Part shown: piece after piece, positions 16,767-25,191 of the stretch | How positions within the stretch are numbered: the first letter of the stretch is position 1 | Layout of the letters: each line of letters begins with the position of its first letter | DNA from: Crocosphaera chwakensis CCY0110 | GTDB lineage: Bacteria > Cyanobacteriota > Cyanobacteriia > Cyanobacteriales > Microcystaceae | Length of the DNA stretch: 51,222 bases | Direction: 5' to 3' | Assembly: GCF_000169335.1 (NCBI RefSeq) | Contig: NZ_AAXW01000036.1 | Location: forward strand, 1 to 51,222 | The notes under the pieces: model-generated | Told to the model about the DNA's origin: nothing | The model's input: only the letters and a program-made list of their open reading frames with translations | Databases searched by the model: none | Made by a program: the position numbers and the translations under genes

Positions 16767-17525
16767 TTAAAGGATAGGAGGGAAGGAAATCTCAAAGGAA
16801 ACTATTTCTCCAGAAAAACGACTAACAGTATATTCAAAAAAATTTTCATCAGAATCTTTTACTAAACTGATAGATATTAATATAGGACTGTTTTTTTGTA
16901 TATTGAGATATTGATTATCTTCCCGATTTGATAGACTTACTTCAACGATATTTTTGGTTCGATAAGGACTAATATTGTATCGATTTTTCAATAAGCTATA
17001 AATTGAATTGGTTTGGTAAACTGAACTTAATAAATTGGGACATTTTTTTTCAACAAAATAGGAGGTACTTAAGCATAAAGGAGTAATCTCTTTATCACTA
17101 ATTTCTTCTGTAGAAAAAAAAGCGGAACGGAGGGTTTTGATTCTAAAAACAAGATCATTCTGAGTAATATTTAGACTATTTGCAATATTGAAAGGGGCTG
17201 GTATCAATTTAGAACTAATGATTTTCAAACAGGGTAAATATCCTATTTCTAGAAGATTTTGCGTAAAATTAGACCTATCATTAAGATGATAAGTTAGTTT
17301 ATTCTCTTTAACAAAAGTACCACTACCCTGACGACGATAAACTAAATCCTTTTCCAATAAAATATCTATAGCTTGACGAATAGTTGAGCGATTAACTTTA
17401 TACCTCTCTGCTAATTTTTTTTCGGAAGGCAATACTTCATTTGCCGTATATTTTTTTTGATTAATATCCTTAATTAAAATATCGGCTATTTTTTGATATA
17501 AGAAATACTTTTTATTCTGTTTCAT
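16767..17525 (-). CDS. GntR-family regulator with UTRA-like effector domain (PhnF-like)
   Basis: A 252-residue transcription factor. Residues 1-75 form a GntR winged helix-turn-helix: FLYQKIADILIKDI, LPSEKKLAERYKVNRSTIRQ (recognition helix at about 41-60) and the wing YRRQGSGTFV. The rest matches an UTRA-type ligand-binding domain of the HutC/PhnF subfamily. PhnF-like proteins control phosphonate or phosphate genes in other bacteria. It lies 17 nt after phnM in the same direction, so it is probably the last gene of the C-P lyase operon and may regulate it; the effector is unknown. Confidence 0.85.
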   Translation of the reverse strand: MKQNKKYFLYQKIADILIKDINQKKYTANEVLPSEKKLAERYKVNRSTIRQAIDILLEKDLVYRRQGSGTFVKENKLTYHLNDRSNFTQNLLEIGYLPCLKIISSKLIPAPFNIANSLNITQNDLVFRIKTLRSAFFSTEEISDKEITPLCLSTSYFVEKKCPNLLSSVYQTNSIYSLLKNRYNISPYRTKNIVEVSLSNREDNQYLNIQKNSPILISISLVKDSDENFFEYTVSRFSGEIVSFEISFPPIL

Positions 17526-17542
17526 AAATTATATAAAAAATT

Positions 17543-18691
17543 TTAATTCTTATAACAACAACCATAAATCTTAACACCATTGACCCATGTTTGAGTCACT
17601 TGGGGTAAGTTATTAACCATTTTTACCATAATTAAATCGGCTCTTTTTCCCACAGTAATCTCACCGCGATCGCACAAATTGAGTGCTTTTGCAGGATTAG
17701 CAGTGACAAGAGCGATCGCCTCTGGTAAAGTTAAATGGGCTAGGTTTGGCAGACGAAAAGCTGCGGTTAATAAGGTAGCAGGAGAGTAGTCAGAGCATAA
17801 ACAACTAGCAACATTATTAGTAATAGCTTCAATAGCTTTCATCGAACCACTTTGGCTTTTTCCCCGTAAAATATTCGGTGCGCCAAAGATGGTATGTAAA
17901 CCCATTTCAATTGCTTTTTTTGCAGTATGTAAATTCACAGGAAATTCACTGATTGTAATACCCAGATTTGTCATCGTTTCTATTCTTTCTTCTGTATCAT
18001 CATCATGGGAAGCAATGGCTACATTATGGAAATGCGCTTTGGTAACAAGGATTTTAATTCTCTCTTGCGCTCCTTGTGCATTATCTAATTTTTTTGTCAC
18101 CATTATGTCAGTTTCAGTCTCTGATTTTTTATAAGTATTTCTCAAATAATCTCGATAAGCTTGTAAATTTTTAAATTGTCCTTGTCCTGGGGTATGATCC
18201 ATTAAAGAGAATAAATGAACACTATCTTCTTCTAGTAAATCTAAAAGAATTGGTAAGCTAGTTGGATCAGTAATTTCATAACGACAATGAACTCGATTAT
18301 CAACTAAGGCAAACGGTTGATATTGATGAATTACTCGGACAATTTCTGCTGCCATTTCATTATTTCTTACCCCTAACTCTTCGTGAGCAAAAGAAATACT
18401 ATGAAAGGGTGTAGTAATACCAGCGATCGCATTTTTTCGATCAATTTGAGCGATGGCAAAATCCAAAGGAAAAAATGTATTTGCTCTGGGTTCAATTTCT
18501 TTTTCTATGGCATCACAATGAGCATCAATCATCCCCGGCATTAAATATTGTCCGTGTAAATTAATTTCTGTTACATTACTAGGGGGATCAGGATTAATTG
18601 CTGTGATTACTCCATTTTCAACTAAAAGAGAAGCAGACTCTAAAACTTTATCTTTGAGAATAATTTGAGCATTTGTAAAATAAGTTTTCAT
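17543..18691 (-). CDS. phnM: PhnM, alpha-D-ribose 1-methylphosphonate 5-triphosphate diphosphatase
   Basis: The 382-residue amidohydrolase-fold enzyme releases pyrophosphate from the triphosphoribosyl phosphonate made by PhnGHI, giving the PhnJ substrate. Metal-ligand motifs are MPGMIDAHCDAIEKE (His-Cys-Asp), SHDDDTEERI and CLCSDYSPATL. It is the last enzyme gene of the operon, 55 nt after phnL, and is followed by the GntR regulator after 17 nt. The paralogue at 9004 shares the same motifs. Confidence 0.93.
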   Translation of the reverse strand: MKTYFTNAQIILKDKVLESASLLVENGVITAINPDPPSNVTEINLHGQYLMPGMIDAHCDAIEKEIEPRANTFFPLDFAIAQIDRKNAIAGITTPFHSISFAHEELGVRNNEMAAEIVRVIHQYQPFALVDNRVHCRYEITDPTSLPILLDLLEEDSVHLFSLMDHTPGQGQFKNLQAYRDYLRNTYKKSETETDIMVTKKLDNAQGAQERIKILVTKAHFHNVAIASHDDDTEERIETMTNLGITISEFPVNLHTAKKAIEMGLHTIFGAPNILRGKSQSGSMKAIEAITNNVASCLCSDYSPATLLTAAFRLPNLAHLTLPEAIALVTANPAKALNLCDRGEITVGKRADLIMVKMVNNLPQVTQTWVNGVKIYGCCYKN

Positions 18692-18746
18692 CGTTTTTTA
18701 ACTTTAATAAATAAGCCGATAAATTAGGTTGATTGATTAGTTTTTT

Positions 18747-19469
18747 TTAACTTAAAACTTTGCTGATAATCTGACCATTTTCAGAGGATAAATAAACCTC
18801 AAAATCAGCTAGTTGTGCCACTAAATTAGGATCATGGAGAATAATTAAAATTGCTGTTCCTGATGCTTTAATACGTTCGATAATTTTCATCACTCTTTCT
18901 GCTGAAGTTTTATCTAAACTTGCTGTGGGTTCATCTAACAGTAAAAGACGAGGAGAAAAAATCATCCCTCTGGCAATATTTACCCGTTGTTTTTCTCCCC
19001 CTGAAAACGTACTAGGAGACAAATTCCATAATCTTTCAGGGAGTTTAATTTCTGCTAAAAGATGTTTTGTTTTCTCCCTAGCTTCTTTTTGATCCATCCC
19101 TAAATCAAAAAGAGGTTTCGCTACTACATCTATGGTAGATTTTCTGGGCAAATAGTTCAGAAATTGGGTAACAAAACTAATGTCAGTTTTACGTAAACGC
19201 ATCATTTCTTGTTCACTTACTGTAGCTAAATCTAGACATTCTTTGTCTTTAGTGTAATAAAAAATAGAGCCTTCACTGGCTAAATAAGTCCCATAAACAC
19301 ATTTTAAAATGCTTGATTTTCCTACACCAGACTCTCCTGTTATGGCAGTAATTTTTCCAGAAAATGCCTCAAGAAAAATATTTTCAGCCGAAGGAATAAA
19401 TTTTTGCTGTTCATGGAGAAAAAAGGTTTTACTTAAATTCTCAATTTTTAAAACAAGATTATTACTCAT
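18747..19469 (-). CDS. phnL: PhnL, ABC-type ATPase subunit of the C-P lyase system
   Basis: A 240-residue ABC ATPase without a membrane partner. In characterised systems PhnL binds on PhnK and the PhnGHIJ core and is needed for turnover in vivo. It shows Walker A GESGVGKSS, FVTQFLNYLPR (Q-loop), signature FSGGEKQRVNIARGM, Walker B LLLLDEPTASLD and the H-loop ILHDP. The ATG at 19469 is preferred to a TTG three codons upstream (19478). It follows phnK by 36 nt. Confidence 0.93.
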   Translation of the reverse strand: MSNNLVLKIENLSKTFFLHEQQKFIPSAENIFLEAFSGKITAITGESGVGKSSILKCVYGTYLASEGSIFYYTKDKECLDLATVSEQEMMRLRKTDISFVTQFLNYLPRKSTIDVVAKPLFDLGMDQKEAREKTKHLLAEIKLPERLWNLSPSTFSGGEKQRVNIARGMIFSPRLLLLDEPTASLDKTSAERVMKIIERIKASGTAILIILHDPNLVAQLADFEVYLSSENGQIISKVLS

Positions 19470-19505
19470 AATTGACAATAATTAATAAAACAGATTTTAG
19501 ATTAG

Positions 19506-20336
19506 CTAAAGAGCAGATGAAACTAATTGTTGAGTATATTGATGTTGAGGATCTTCTAATACTTGATCCGTCAAACCCGATTCAACAATTCGACCCTGTT
19601 TCATAATTAAAGTACGATGAGCTAACAATTTAATCACCCCTAAATCGTGAGAAACAACAATCATTGAAACGTTTAATTGTTGTTGCAATTGCAGAATTAA
19701 ATCAAGAATACGCGCTTGTACCGATAAATCTAATCCTGTTGTTACCTCGTCTAAAAGTAGTAACGGGGGTTCGGTTGCTAAAGCACAAGCAATTTGTACC
19801 CGTTGCTGCATTCCTCCAGAAAATTGACTGGGTAATTGATCCATTCTTGCTAGAGGAAATTCTGTGCGATCCAATAATTCTCTAGCTTTCTGACGAATTT
19901 TGGCGTATTCAAAACAGTCATTCATCAATAATCTTTCAGCAATATTTCCACCAGCAGATACCTTAAAATTCAAGCCTAAATGGGGATTTTGATAGACCAT
20001 ACCCAGTTTATGATGGCGCAACCATCTTCCTTGAGCAGCATTGAGTTGAAATAGGTTATATTCTTCTCCTTCATCCCAAAAAATACCTTTTCCAGAGGTA
20101 GGTTTTTCATCAAAATAAAGCATTTTAACGAGGGTTGATTTACCACTCCCAGACTCCCCCATAATACCTAAAATTTCACCTGGATACAGATCAAAGTTGA
20201 GGTTATAAGTGGCGACGATACTGCCACAATGAGGACAAATATTTCTGTTATATTCTGCTCCTGTGGATGTCAAACATTGAGAGCAACCGTCACCATAAAT
20301 TTTAGTTAATTTCCTAACTTCTAGTATTTTTTCCAT
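19506..20336 (-). CDS. phnK: PhnK, ABC-type ATPase subunit of the C-P lyase complex, with CxxC pairs
   Basis: A 276-residue ABC ATPase that in E. coli docks directly on the C-P lyase core. It has Walker A GESGSGKST (60-68), VYQNPHLGLNF (Q-loop region), signature FSGGMQQRVQIACAL, Walker B LLLLDEVTTGLDLS and VSHDLGV. Between the first strand and Walker A it carries Cys18, Cys21, Cys34 and Cys37 (CX2C-X12-CX2C), which looks like a zinc-ribbon insert and is absent from E. coli PhnK as I recall it. The gene begins 28 nt after phnJ. An oligopeptide-type ATPase is less likely because of the gene order. Confidence 0.93.
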   Translation of the reverse strand: MEKILEVRKLTKIYGDGCSQCLTSTGAEYNRNICPHCGSIVATYNLNFDLYPGEILGIMGESGSGKSTLVKMLYFDEKPTSGKGIFWDEGEEYNLFQLNAAQGRWLRHHKLGMVYQNPHLGLNFKVSAGGNIAERLLMNDCFEYAKIRQKARELLDRTEFPLARMDQLPSQFSGGMQQRVQIACALATEPPLLLLDEVTTGLDLSVQARILDLILQLQQQLNVSMIVVSHDLGVIKLLAHRTLIMKQGRIVESGLTDQVLEDPQHQYTQQLVSSAL

Positions 20337-20364
20337 AATGTTAAATTATTTTTAGTTTTACTAA

Positions 20365-21252
20365 TCAATCTTTTTGCCTTTTGCCTTCCGCGTAGCGGCA
20401 GTAGTCACTATCAGAACATTGATAGATTTTTTCTCCTGTTTTGTGTTGTAATTCATCTAAAAAACTATCTGTTGAACCACAACGACTACAAGCGCGTCTG
20501 TTTCCCTTTTCATCGATAAAATCTTCAACTCGAAAACCGATATCTAGAAAGGTTAACGGTGCAGTTTGAGTATAGGGAGGAATGGCATAAATTTTCTTTT
20601 CTCTACCTGCACCAAAAAGATGTAAAACGGGGGAATTGTTTAATTTAGGCACATCAAACCGAGGAATAGGAGAAGGATCAATGACATAATGATGGTTAAC
20701 GCAGGTAGGATAACGATGAGAAATAGTAATTTCCTTGAATTTGACCATATCTTCGTAGAGTTTGACCCACAAACGAGCGTAATCTCTTTCCCCGTGCATG
20801 ATTTTTCGTTTTTCCTCGTTCGCTTCAACCACAATTAAAGGATCAGGATAAGGCACTTGTAACACCAGAATTTGTCCTTTTTTCAGAGGTATTTCCGGGA
20901 TACGATGACGGGTTTGAATGATAGACGCTTCAACGGTTTTTTTAGTGAGATTCACACCCGGACAAGTTTGAGTGACAAATTTACGGATATTGACGGCGTT
21001 AACCGAGTTATCACTCCCTTGATCAATCACTTTGAGGGTATCTCCTGCACCCACCAAAGACAGGGTTATTTGTAGTCCTCCTGTCCCAAACCCTCTGGCC
21101 ATCGGCATTTCCCGTGAAGCGTAAGGAACTTGATACCCAGGAATAGCAACCGCTTTGAGAAGACTACGACGAATTTCTTTTTTAGCATATTCATCAATAA
21201 ACCCAAATTGATAGCCATAATTTTTTGTGCTGTTTAAGGTTTCTGTTGACAT
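20365..21252 (-). CDS. phnJ: PhnJ, carbon-phosphorus lyase (radical SAM)
   Basis: The catalytic core: it cleaves the C-P bond of ribose 1-alkylphosphonate 5-phosphate to alkane and a cyclic ribose phosphate, using S-adenosylmethionine and a [4Fe-4S] cluster. The 295-residue product has GFIDEYAKKEIRRSLLKAVA at the start (about 17-36) and the four PhnJ cysteines at 255, 258, 279 and 285 (CX2C-X20-C-X5-C), close to the E. coli spacing; Cys285 corresponds to the catalytic thiyl cysteine. Only ten residues follow, and this tail (RYAEGKRQKD) is encoded by a CCGC/GCGG hairpin plus TTTTGCC heptads (plus-strand reading, 20371-20398). A 30-nt repeat directly abuts the start codon. Confidence 0.96.
   Translation of the reverse strand: MSTETLNSTKNYGYQFGFIDEYAKKEIRRSLLKAVAIPGYQVPYASREMPMARGFGTGGLQITLSLVGAGDTLKVIDQGSDNSVNAVNIRKFVTQTCPGVNLTKKTVEASIIQTRHRIPEIPLKKGQILVLQVPYPDPLIVVEANEEKRKIMHGERDYARLWVKLYEDMVKFKEITISHRYPTCVNHHYVIDPSPIPRFDVPKLNNSPVLHLFGAGREKKIYAIPPYTQTAPLTFLDIGFRVEDFIDEKGNRRACSRCGSTDSFLDELQHKTGEKIYQCSDSDYCRYAEGKRQKD
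20371..20398. repeat. Heptad and small hairpin forming the phnJ 3' end
   Basis: The plus strand shows TTTTTGCC and TTTTGCC heptad-like units followed by CCGC-GTA-GCGG (20388-20398), a common type of cyanobacterial spacer repeat. The whole unit lies inside the phnJ reading frame and encodes its last residues. A related CGCTACGC core is seen at 39590-39600. Confidence 0.65.
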
Positions 21253-21282
21253 AAGTATCTAGATAAAAATAAACATTACAGT
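21253..21282 (-). repeat. 30-nt leader repeat, copy before phnJ
   Basis: On the plus strand AAGTAT, CTAGATAAAAATAAAC, ATTACAGT follow directly after the CAT of the phnJ start codon. It matches 15648-15677 at 27 of 30 positions. It continues into TTCGGAG heptads at 21283-21297, before the phnI stop codon. Confidence 0.8.
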
Positions 21283-21306
21283 TCGGAGTTCGGAGTTGAA
21301 TATTTT

Positions 21307-22422
21307 TTAACGATTAATTTTCTCTTCTGTTGGTTTAGTTTGTTTTTGTTGGGTAGTGCGGAGACGATCAAGATCGGATTGAAAGGTGACATAATGAGGC
21401 ATTTTGTAGTGAGACGCAAAACCCATTGATTGCACACCATCAATATGCAATAAGACAAATTCGGGATCTTCGGAGGGGTTTTCGATACCTTGGTTTTGTC
21501 CTTTTTGTAAGGCACGATCTAAAATAGCCATTGCGATCGCCTTAACTTCGTTATGACCAAAACACGCACCATACCCTAACCCAAAGGTAGGTAAACTATC
21601 CTTGTCTTTACTGTTATACATCGCTACAATTTCGCATTCAGTCATCAATACCTCTCCCACTTCTTGTAAGTCTCCGGTGATGGGATGGGGTAACATAACC
21701 GGCAAATAACCCACCCTCAACTCTGCTACAGTGGGGTGTACATCGCCATAACCTCTCATATTAGAATAGGCGATCGCTAAAATTGACCCGGTTTCTGCTC
21801 TGGCCATGGTTGCTAATGCTGCTGAACGAGAAACGGGAAAAATTAAGGGTTCACGGGTAATATCAAAGGGTAATGTCGGTTTATTGATAACAGGAGGTAA
21901 TAATCCTTCTGTGCGTAAACTTTCTAATACTTTGGGAAACGTAGTGGGTAATGCTTCATCGGGGATGTTTTTGAGCCAAGATTGAGCAATATTGCGAAAT
22001 TCTTCGGGGGATTCATTTAATAAATTAAAACGGAATAATCTTTGTAAATAATCAGAAGTCGGCCCTAACATTTGTTCCCCTGGAATTTCCTTAAATGCGG
22101 CCGAAATACGACGAATTAATCTTAAATTTTCCCCATGATGGACAGGGGTTTCTCCTAAACGGGGTTTAGTAGAACGATAGGCTCGGAGATAAAAAGCTGC
22201 TTCAAGGATGTCTCCTGCGCTTTGTTTAATGGCTAGAGAGGCTAATTCGGGATGATATAAACCCCCTTCTGATAATACTCGACTGTGTAAAAAATGGAGT
22301 TGATTTTCGATAGTTTGAGCAGACAAAGGATCATTATTTTGATCATTAGTCCGCAATACATCTAATAGATTAATTGCTTCATTGATCGCCTCTTCTCCTC
22401 CTTGTATGGCTACATAACCCAT
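21307..22422 (-). CDS. phnI: PhnI, subunit of the phosphonate ribosyltransferase complex
   Basis: PhnI, with PhnG and PhnH, transfers the phosphonate to the ribose of ATP and releases adenine; PhnI alone is a purine nucleosidase. The 371-residue protein starts MGYVAIQGGEEAI and has GETPVHHGENLRLIRR (about 131-146) and a C-terminal GFASHYKMPHYVTFQSDLDR. The ATG at 22422 is chosen because GGAGA lies 8 nt before it; a TTG five codons earlier overlaps that Shine-Dalgarno. It is 25 nt after phnH. Confidence 0.94.
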   Translation of the reverse strand: MGYVAIQGGEEAINEAINLLDVLRTNDQNNDPLSAQTIENQLHFLHSRVLSEGGLYHPELASLAIKQSAGDILEAAFYLRAYRSTKPRLGETPVHHGENLRLIRRISAAFKEIPGEQMLGPTSDYLQRLFRFNLLNESPEEFRNIAQSWLKNIPDEALPTTFPKVLESLRTEGLLPPVINKPTLPFDITREPLIFPVSRSAALATMARAETGSILAIAYSNMRGYGDVHPTVAELRVGYLPVMLPHPITGDLQEVGEVLMTECEIVAMYNSKDKDSLPTFGLGYGACFGHNEVKAIAMAILDRALQKGQNQGIENPSEDPEFVLLHIDGVQSMGFASHYKMPHYVTFQSDLDRLRTTQQKQTKPTEEKINR

Positions 22423-22447
22423 AAATATATTCTCCAAAGAATGAACA

Positions 22448-23014
22448 TTAATGATTAAAAGAAATGATAGTAGTGCGTGGTAAAGCTAACAATTGCTCAG
22501 TATCTACTAAAATTAAATCTACCCCTAAAGGAAAATTGCGATTCCATTGATTTCTCAGGGTAAACCAATGAGGATCAAATCCTTGTAAAAAAATGGTGTT
22601 ACTATTCAGAATACCTGGCCCAGTTAAGTGTAATTTAAAATCTCCTTTTCCTATAGATTCTCCTTGTAAAATAAGGGTTGCTCCTTCTTCTGGATTTGAT
22701 AAATCTCCTAAATTAATCTCGAAGTTATCTATAGGACGATTAAAAGCATTTTTAACAATATATTGAGCATTTGTTGTAGTATCTAAAGAACTTTGTAATA
22801 ACAGGTGATCGCTTTGTTCTACTAAATTATCTTCGTCATTCCAAGTAACCGTTTGATCCAAAATTGTAGAAAGAATTGCCACTAAAACTGAATCGGGTCT
22901 TATCTCTTCTTTTAAACTAACAATTTCTCCAGGAAAACTAAAACAATGGAGGAGTTTACGAAATATTTTTTGTTGGGTTTGGGGTTGCCAAATTGAATTA
23001 ATCTGTAGCATCAT
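22448..23014 (-). CDS. phnH: PhnH, subunit of the C-P lyase core
   Basis: A 188-residue structural subunit of the PhnGHIJ complex with a PLP-transferase-like fold but no cofactor site. Visible family features are the N-terminal QTQQKIFRKLLHCFSFPGEI (about 13-32) and LTGPGILN followed by WFTLRNQWNRNFPLGVDLIL. Two ATG codons (23014 and 23011) are possible starts. The start overlaps the phnG end by 14-17 nt, suggesting translational coupling. Confidence 0.92.
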   Translation of the reverse strand: MMLQINSIWQPQTQQKIFRKLLHCFSFPGEIVSLKEEIRPDSVLVAILSTILDQTVTWNDEDNLVEQSDHLLLQSSLDTTTNAQYIVKNAFNRPIDNFEINLGDLSNPEEGATLILQGESIGKGDFKLHLTGPGILNSNTIFLQGFDPHWFTLRNQWNRNFPLGVDLILVDTEQLLALPRTTIISFNH

Positions 23015-23465
23015 TTTCTCCCTGACTTAATAAGGAAAAGTTTACTTTTGTTTTAGCTAACATTGCCCCCCTAATCTGATTTTCTTCTGCTCTTTTTTTC
23101 ATCCCTAATTCAATATAATGAGCAACTTTTTTCCAACCTGGAAGTTGATGAGCCATTACCGCGTCACAAACTGCTAAAGCAACTGCTAAATCTTCAGAAT
23201 CTGTCATCACTTGTGCTGCTCCGTCATAACTTTCTCCTTGTTCATTAATTAGACTTAAATAAGCATGAGAAATAGGAATTTCTCCAAGATAATAGGGTTC
23301 ATGGAATACTCCATCTTGCAGGGTTACAAGACTTAAGCCATTTTGGGGTAAAATTCGATATTTAATCTGCCAATTTTTGTTAATTTCTTCAGCTAAATTA
23401 GAGATAGTTTCTAGGGAATGAGCCGTCAAAGCTTTAACCCATAAAGAACGTTCATAAGTCATCAT
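22998..23465 (-). CDS. phnG: PhnG, subunit of the C-P lyase core
   Basis: A small subunit of the complex that ribosylates phosphonates, 155 residues from the ATG at 23465. Family features are RSLWVKALTAHSLETI, then LGEIPISHAYLSL and the GAAQVMTDSEDLAVALAVCDAV helix. The start at 23465 forms an ATGA overlap with the phnE stop codon, which is more convincing than a GTG at 23486. The gene overlaps phnH at its 3' end. Confidence 0.92.
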   Translation of the reverse strand: MMTYERSLWVKALTAHSLETISNLAEEINKNWQIKYRILPQNGLSLVTLQDGVFHEPYYLGEIPISHAYLSLINEQGESYDGAAQVMTDSEDLAVALAVCDAVMAHQLPGWKKVAHYIELGMKKRAEENQIRGAMLAKTKVNFSLLSQGENDATD

Positions 23466-24238
23466 AAAACCTGCTTCCTTAACCAAGTTGATAAATAGTC
23501 GATGGCAACAATTGTAAAAAGAATAATTAACATTAAAGTAGCAGCTTTTTCATAGTTAAAAAATCTAAGATTTGTATTCAATTCCACACCGATACCACCA
23601 GCACCCACTAAACCTAATACAGTCGCCATACGAACATTACGATCAAAAATATAAAGGGTATAACCGATCGCCTCTTGTAAAATAGAAGGCCAAGCTGCAT
23701 ACAGAATTAATTGTAAAGTGTTTGTTCCAGTGGCACTTACCCCCTCATAAACTCCCTTATCGACTCTTTCCATACTTTCGGCTAAGAATTTCCCTAAAAA
23801 CCCTGTCGTATGAATCCCTAAAGCCAGAAAACCAGGAAGCGGTCCTAAACCCAATGCTGCGACAAAAACTAAGGCTAATACTAAATCTGGCATGGCACGA
23901 AAAAAGTTTAAAATTTCTCTTGCTATTCGATAACTAAGGGGGTGAGGCGAGAGATTTTTAGCTGCTATGGGTGCTAAGAAAAAGCTTAAACTTAGAGCTA
24001 AAATTGTCCCCCAAAAAGCGATCGCGACTGTAATCATCATCAACCAAAGATATTTAGGAAACTCACTAAAATCTGGGCGAGTATAACGACTTAGATATTC
24101 GGTAATATTCTCACCGCTACGGAGTAATTCTCCAAACGGTAACTGTAAATAAACTAAACAAATAATCGTTAAAATTAACACAATTCCAAATATCAGAAGT
24201 GGCCAGTTAAACGGTTTGGGGGGTAAGCTATTCATCAT
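23462..24238 (-). CDS. phnE: PhnE-type phosphonate ABC permease, second subunit
   Basis: Integral membrane subunit of the phosphonate importer, probably forming a heterodimer with the phnE at 24373. The 258-residue protein has hydrophobic segments near 15-35, 65-90, 120-145 and 215-245. Its coupling loop contains EGVSATGTNTLQLILYAAWP, and GLVGAGGIGVEL follows. It starts ATGATG and ends in an ATGA overlap with phnG. A 111-bp MITE-like repeat reaches up to its first ATG and forms most of its leader. No Shine-Dalgarno is visible. Confidence 0.93.
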   Translation of the reverse strand: MMNSLPPKPFNWPLLIFGIVLILTIICLVYLQLPFGELLRSGENITEYLSRYTRPDFSEFPKYLWLMMITVAIAFWGTILALSLSFFLAPIAAKNLSPHPLSYRIAREILNFFRAMPDLVLALVFVAALGLGPLPGFLALGIHTTGFLGKFLAESMERVDKGVYEGVSATGTNTLQLILYAAWPSILQEAIGYTLYIFDRNVRMATVLGLVGAGGIGVELNTNLRFFNYEKAATLMLIILFTIVAIDYLSTWLRKQVL

Positions 24239-24349
24239 TTAAAGTGCTAGTTGAGACTGCATGGGAGCAGGGAGAGGGGAGCGTGGGAGAAAAGTTTGAG
24301 CGTTTGTACTAAAAACTTGAATATCTGGTTTAAATGCACAACAACTTAA
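24239..24349. mobile_element. MITE-like repeat between two phnE genes, copy 1
   Basis: This 111-bp non-coding element matches 50270-50383 along its length in the same orientation. Shared blocks include GACTGCATGGGAGCAG, TTTGTACTAAAA and ACAACTTAAC. Its right end is CAACTTAA and its left end an imperfect TTAAAGTG, mirroring the perfect 8-bp inverted termini of copy 2. It contains a GGGAG-rich centre and separates phnE from phnE inside the operon, directly abutting the start codon at 24238. No transposase or clear target duplication is present. Confidence 0.7.
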
Positions 24350-24372
24350 CTTAGACATGATCATGTTTTCGT

Positions 24373-25191
24373 TTAAATAATATAGGAACGTAGTTGAGTT
24401 GAGAGATGATCTAAAATTGTCACCGTCAAATAAATTGCCAAAACAATTAAAATTAAACGACCATAATTAAATAAACGAATAGAAGAAATTAACTCATAAC
24501 CAATGCCTCCAGCACCCACAAAACCCAGTACCGTCGCTGAACGAATATTGTTATCGAGAATATAAAGGGTTGTGCCGATAAAATCAGGCATTGCTTGGGG
24601 CAACATCGAAAAATGAACCTTTTGTAACCAATTTGCTCCCGTTGCTTGTACCCCTTCAATCATCCCTACGTCAACCACTTCAATGCTTTCAGCGAAGAAT
24701 TTGCCCATAAATCCTGTTGTGACAAACGTAAGAGCTAAAATACCAGGGAATGGGCCTAATCCCAGGGCAGACACAAAGAGTAACGCCCAAACAATCTCAG
24801 GTAACGCCCTCATCAAACTGAGCAGGTTTCTCACAAGATGAAAAATAATGGGCAAAGGACTACTATTTCTGGCTGCTAATATTCCCAGTGGTAAGCTAAA
24901 ACAACAAGAAAAGACGGTACTTAAAAAACCCATCGCAATGGTTTCAAGCAGTTTATGGGTAAGGGTTGGGACATAACGCCACTCAGGAACCGTCAATAAG
25001 TTAGATACAAAAGCGAAGAAATTATCAGTCGATTTAACGATGGTAAGAGGGTTAAATTCCACAAGGGGAGCCGTTACTAACAAAATGATGATGATAATGA
25101 GAACAAACAGAACTATTCCCAGAGACGGTAATCCATTTTGAGTCGGCCAATGTCTATGCCACAGCGATTTTTTCATGCTCTTTTTTGTCAT
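24373..25191 (-). CDS. phnE: PhnE-type phosphonate ABC permease, first subunit
   Basis: A 272-residue membrane permease with hydrophobic segments near 25-45, 80-105, 135-160 and 235-260. The coupling loop contains EGVQATGANWLQKVHFSMLP and is followed by GFVGAGGIGYEL. The start at 25191 overlaps the phnC 3' end by 38 nt; an ATG at 25176 is an alternative with a GAG motif just upstream. It is 134 nt from the next phnE because a repeat element lies in between. Confidence 0.93.
   Translation of the reverse strand: MTKKSMKKSLWHRHWPTQNGLPSLGIVLFVLIIIIILLVTAPLVEFNPLTIVKSTDNFFAFVSNLLTVPEWRYVPTLTHKLLETIAMGFLSTVFSCCFSLPLGILAARNSSPLPIIFHLVRNLLSLMRALPEIVWALLFVSALGLGPFPGILALTFVTTGFMGKFFAESIEVVDVGMIEGVQATGANWLQKVHFSMLPQAMPDFIGTTLYILDNNIRSATVLGFVGAGGIGYELISSIRLFNYGRLILIVLAIYLTVTILDHLSTQLRSYII

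Noticed and set aside
9004..18691. Two phnM genes as an assembly duplication
   Set aside because: The proteins differ along the whole length and have different neighbours.
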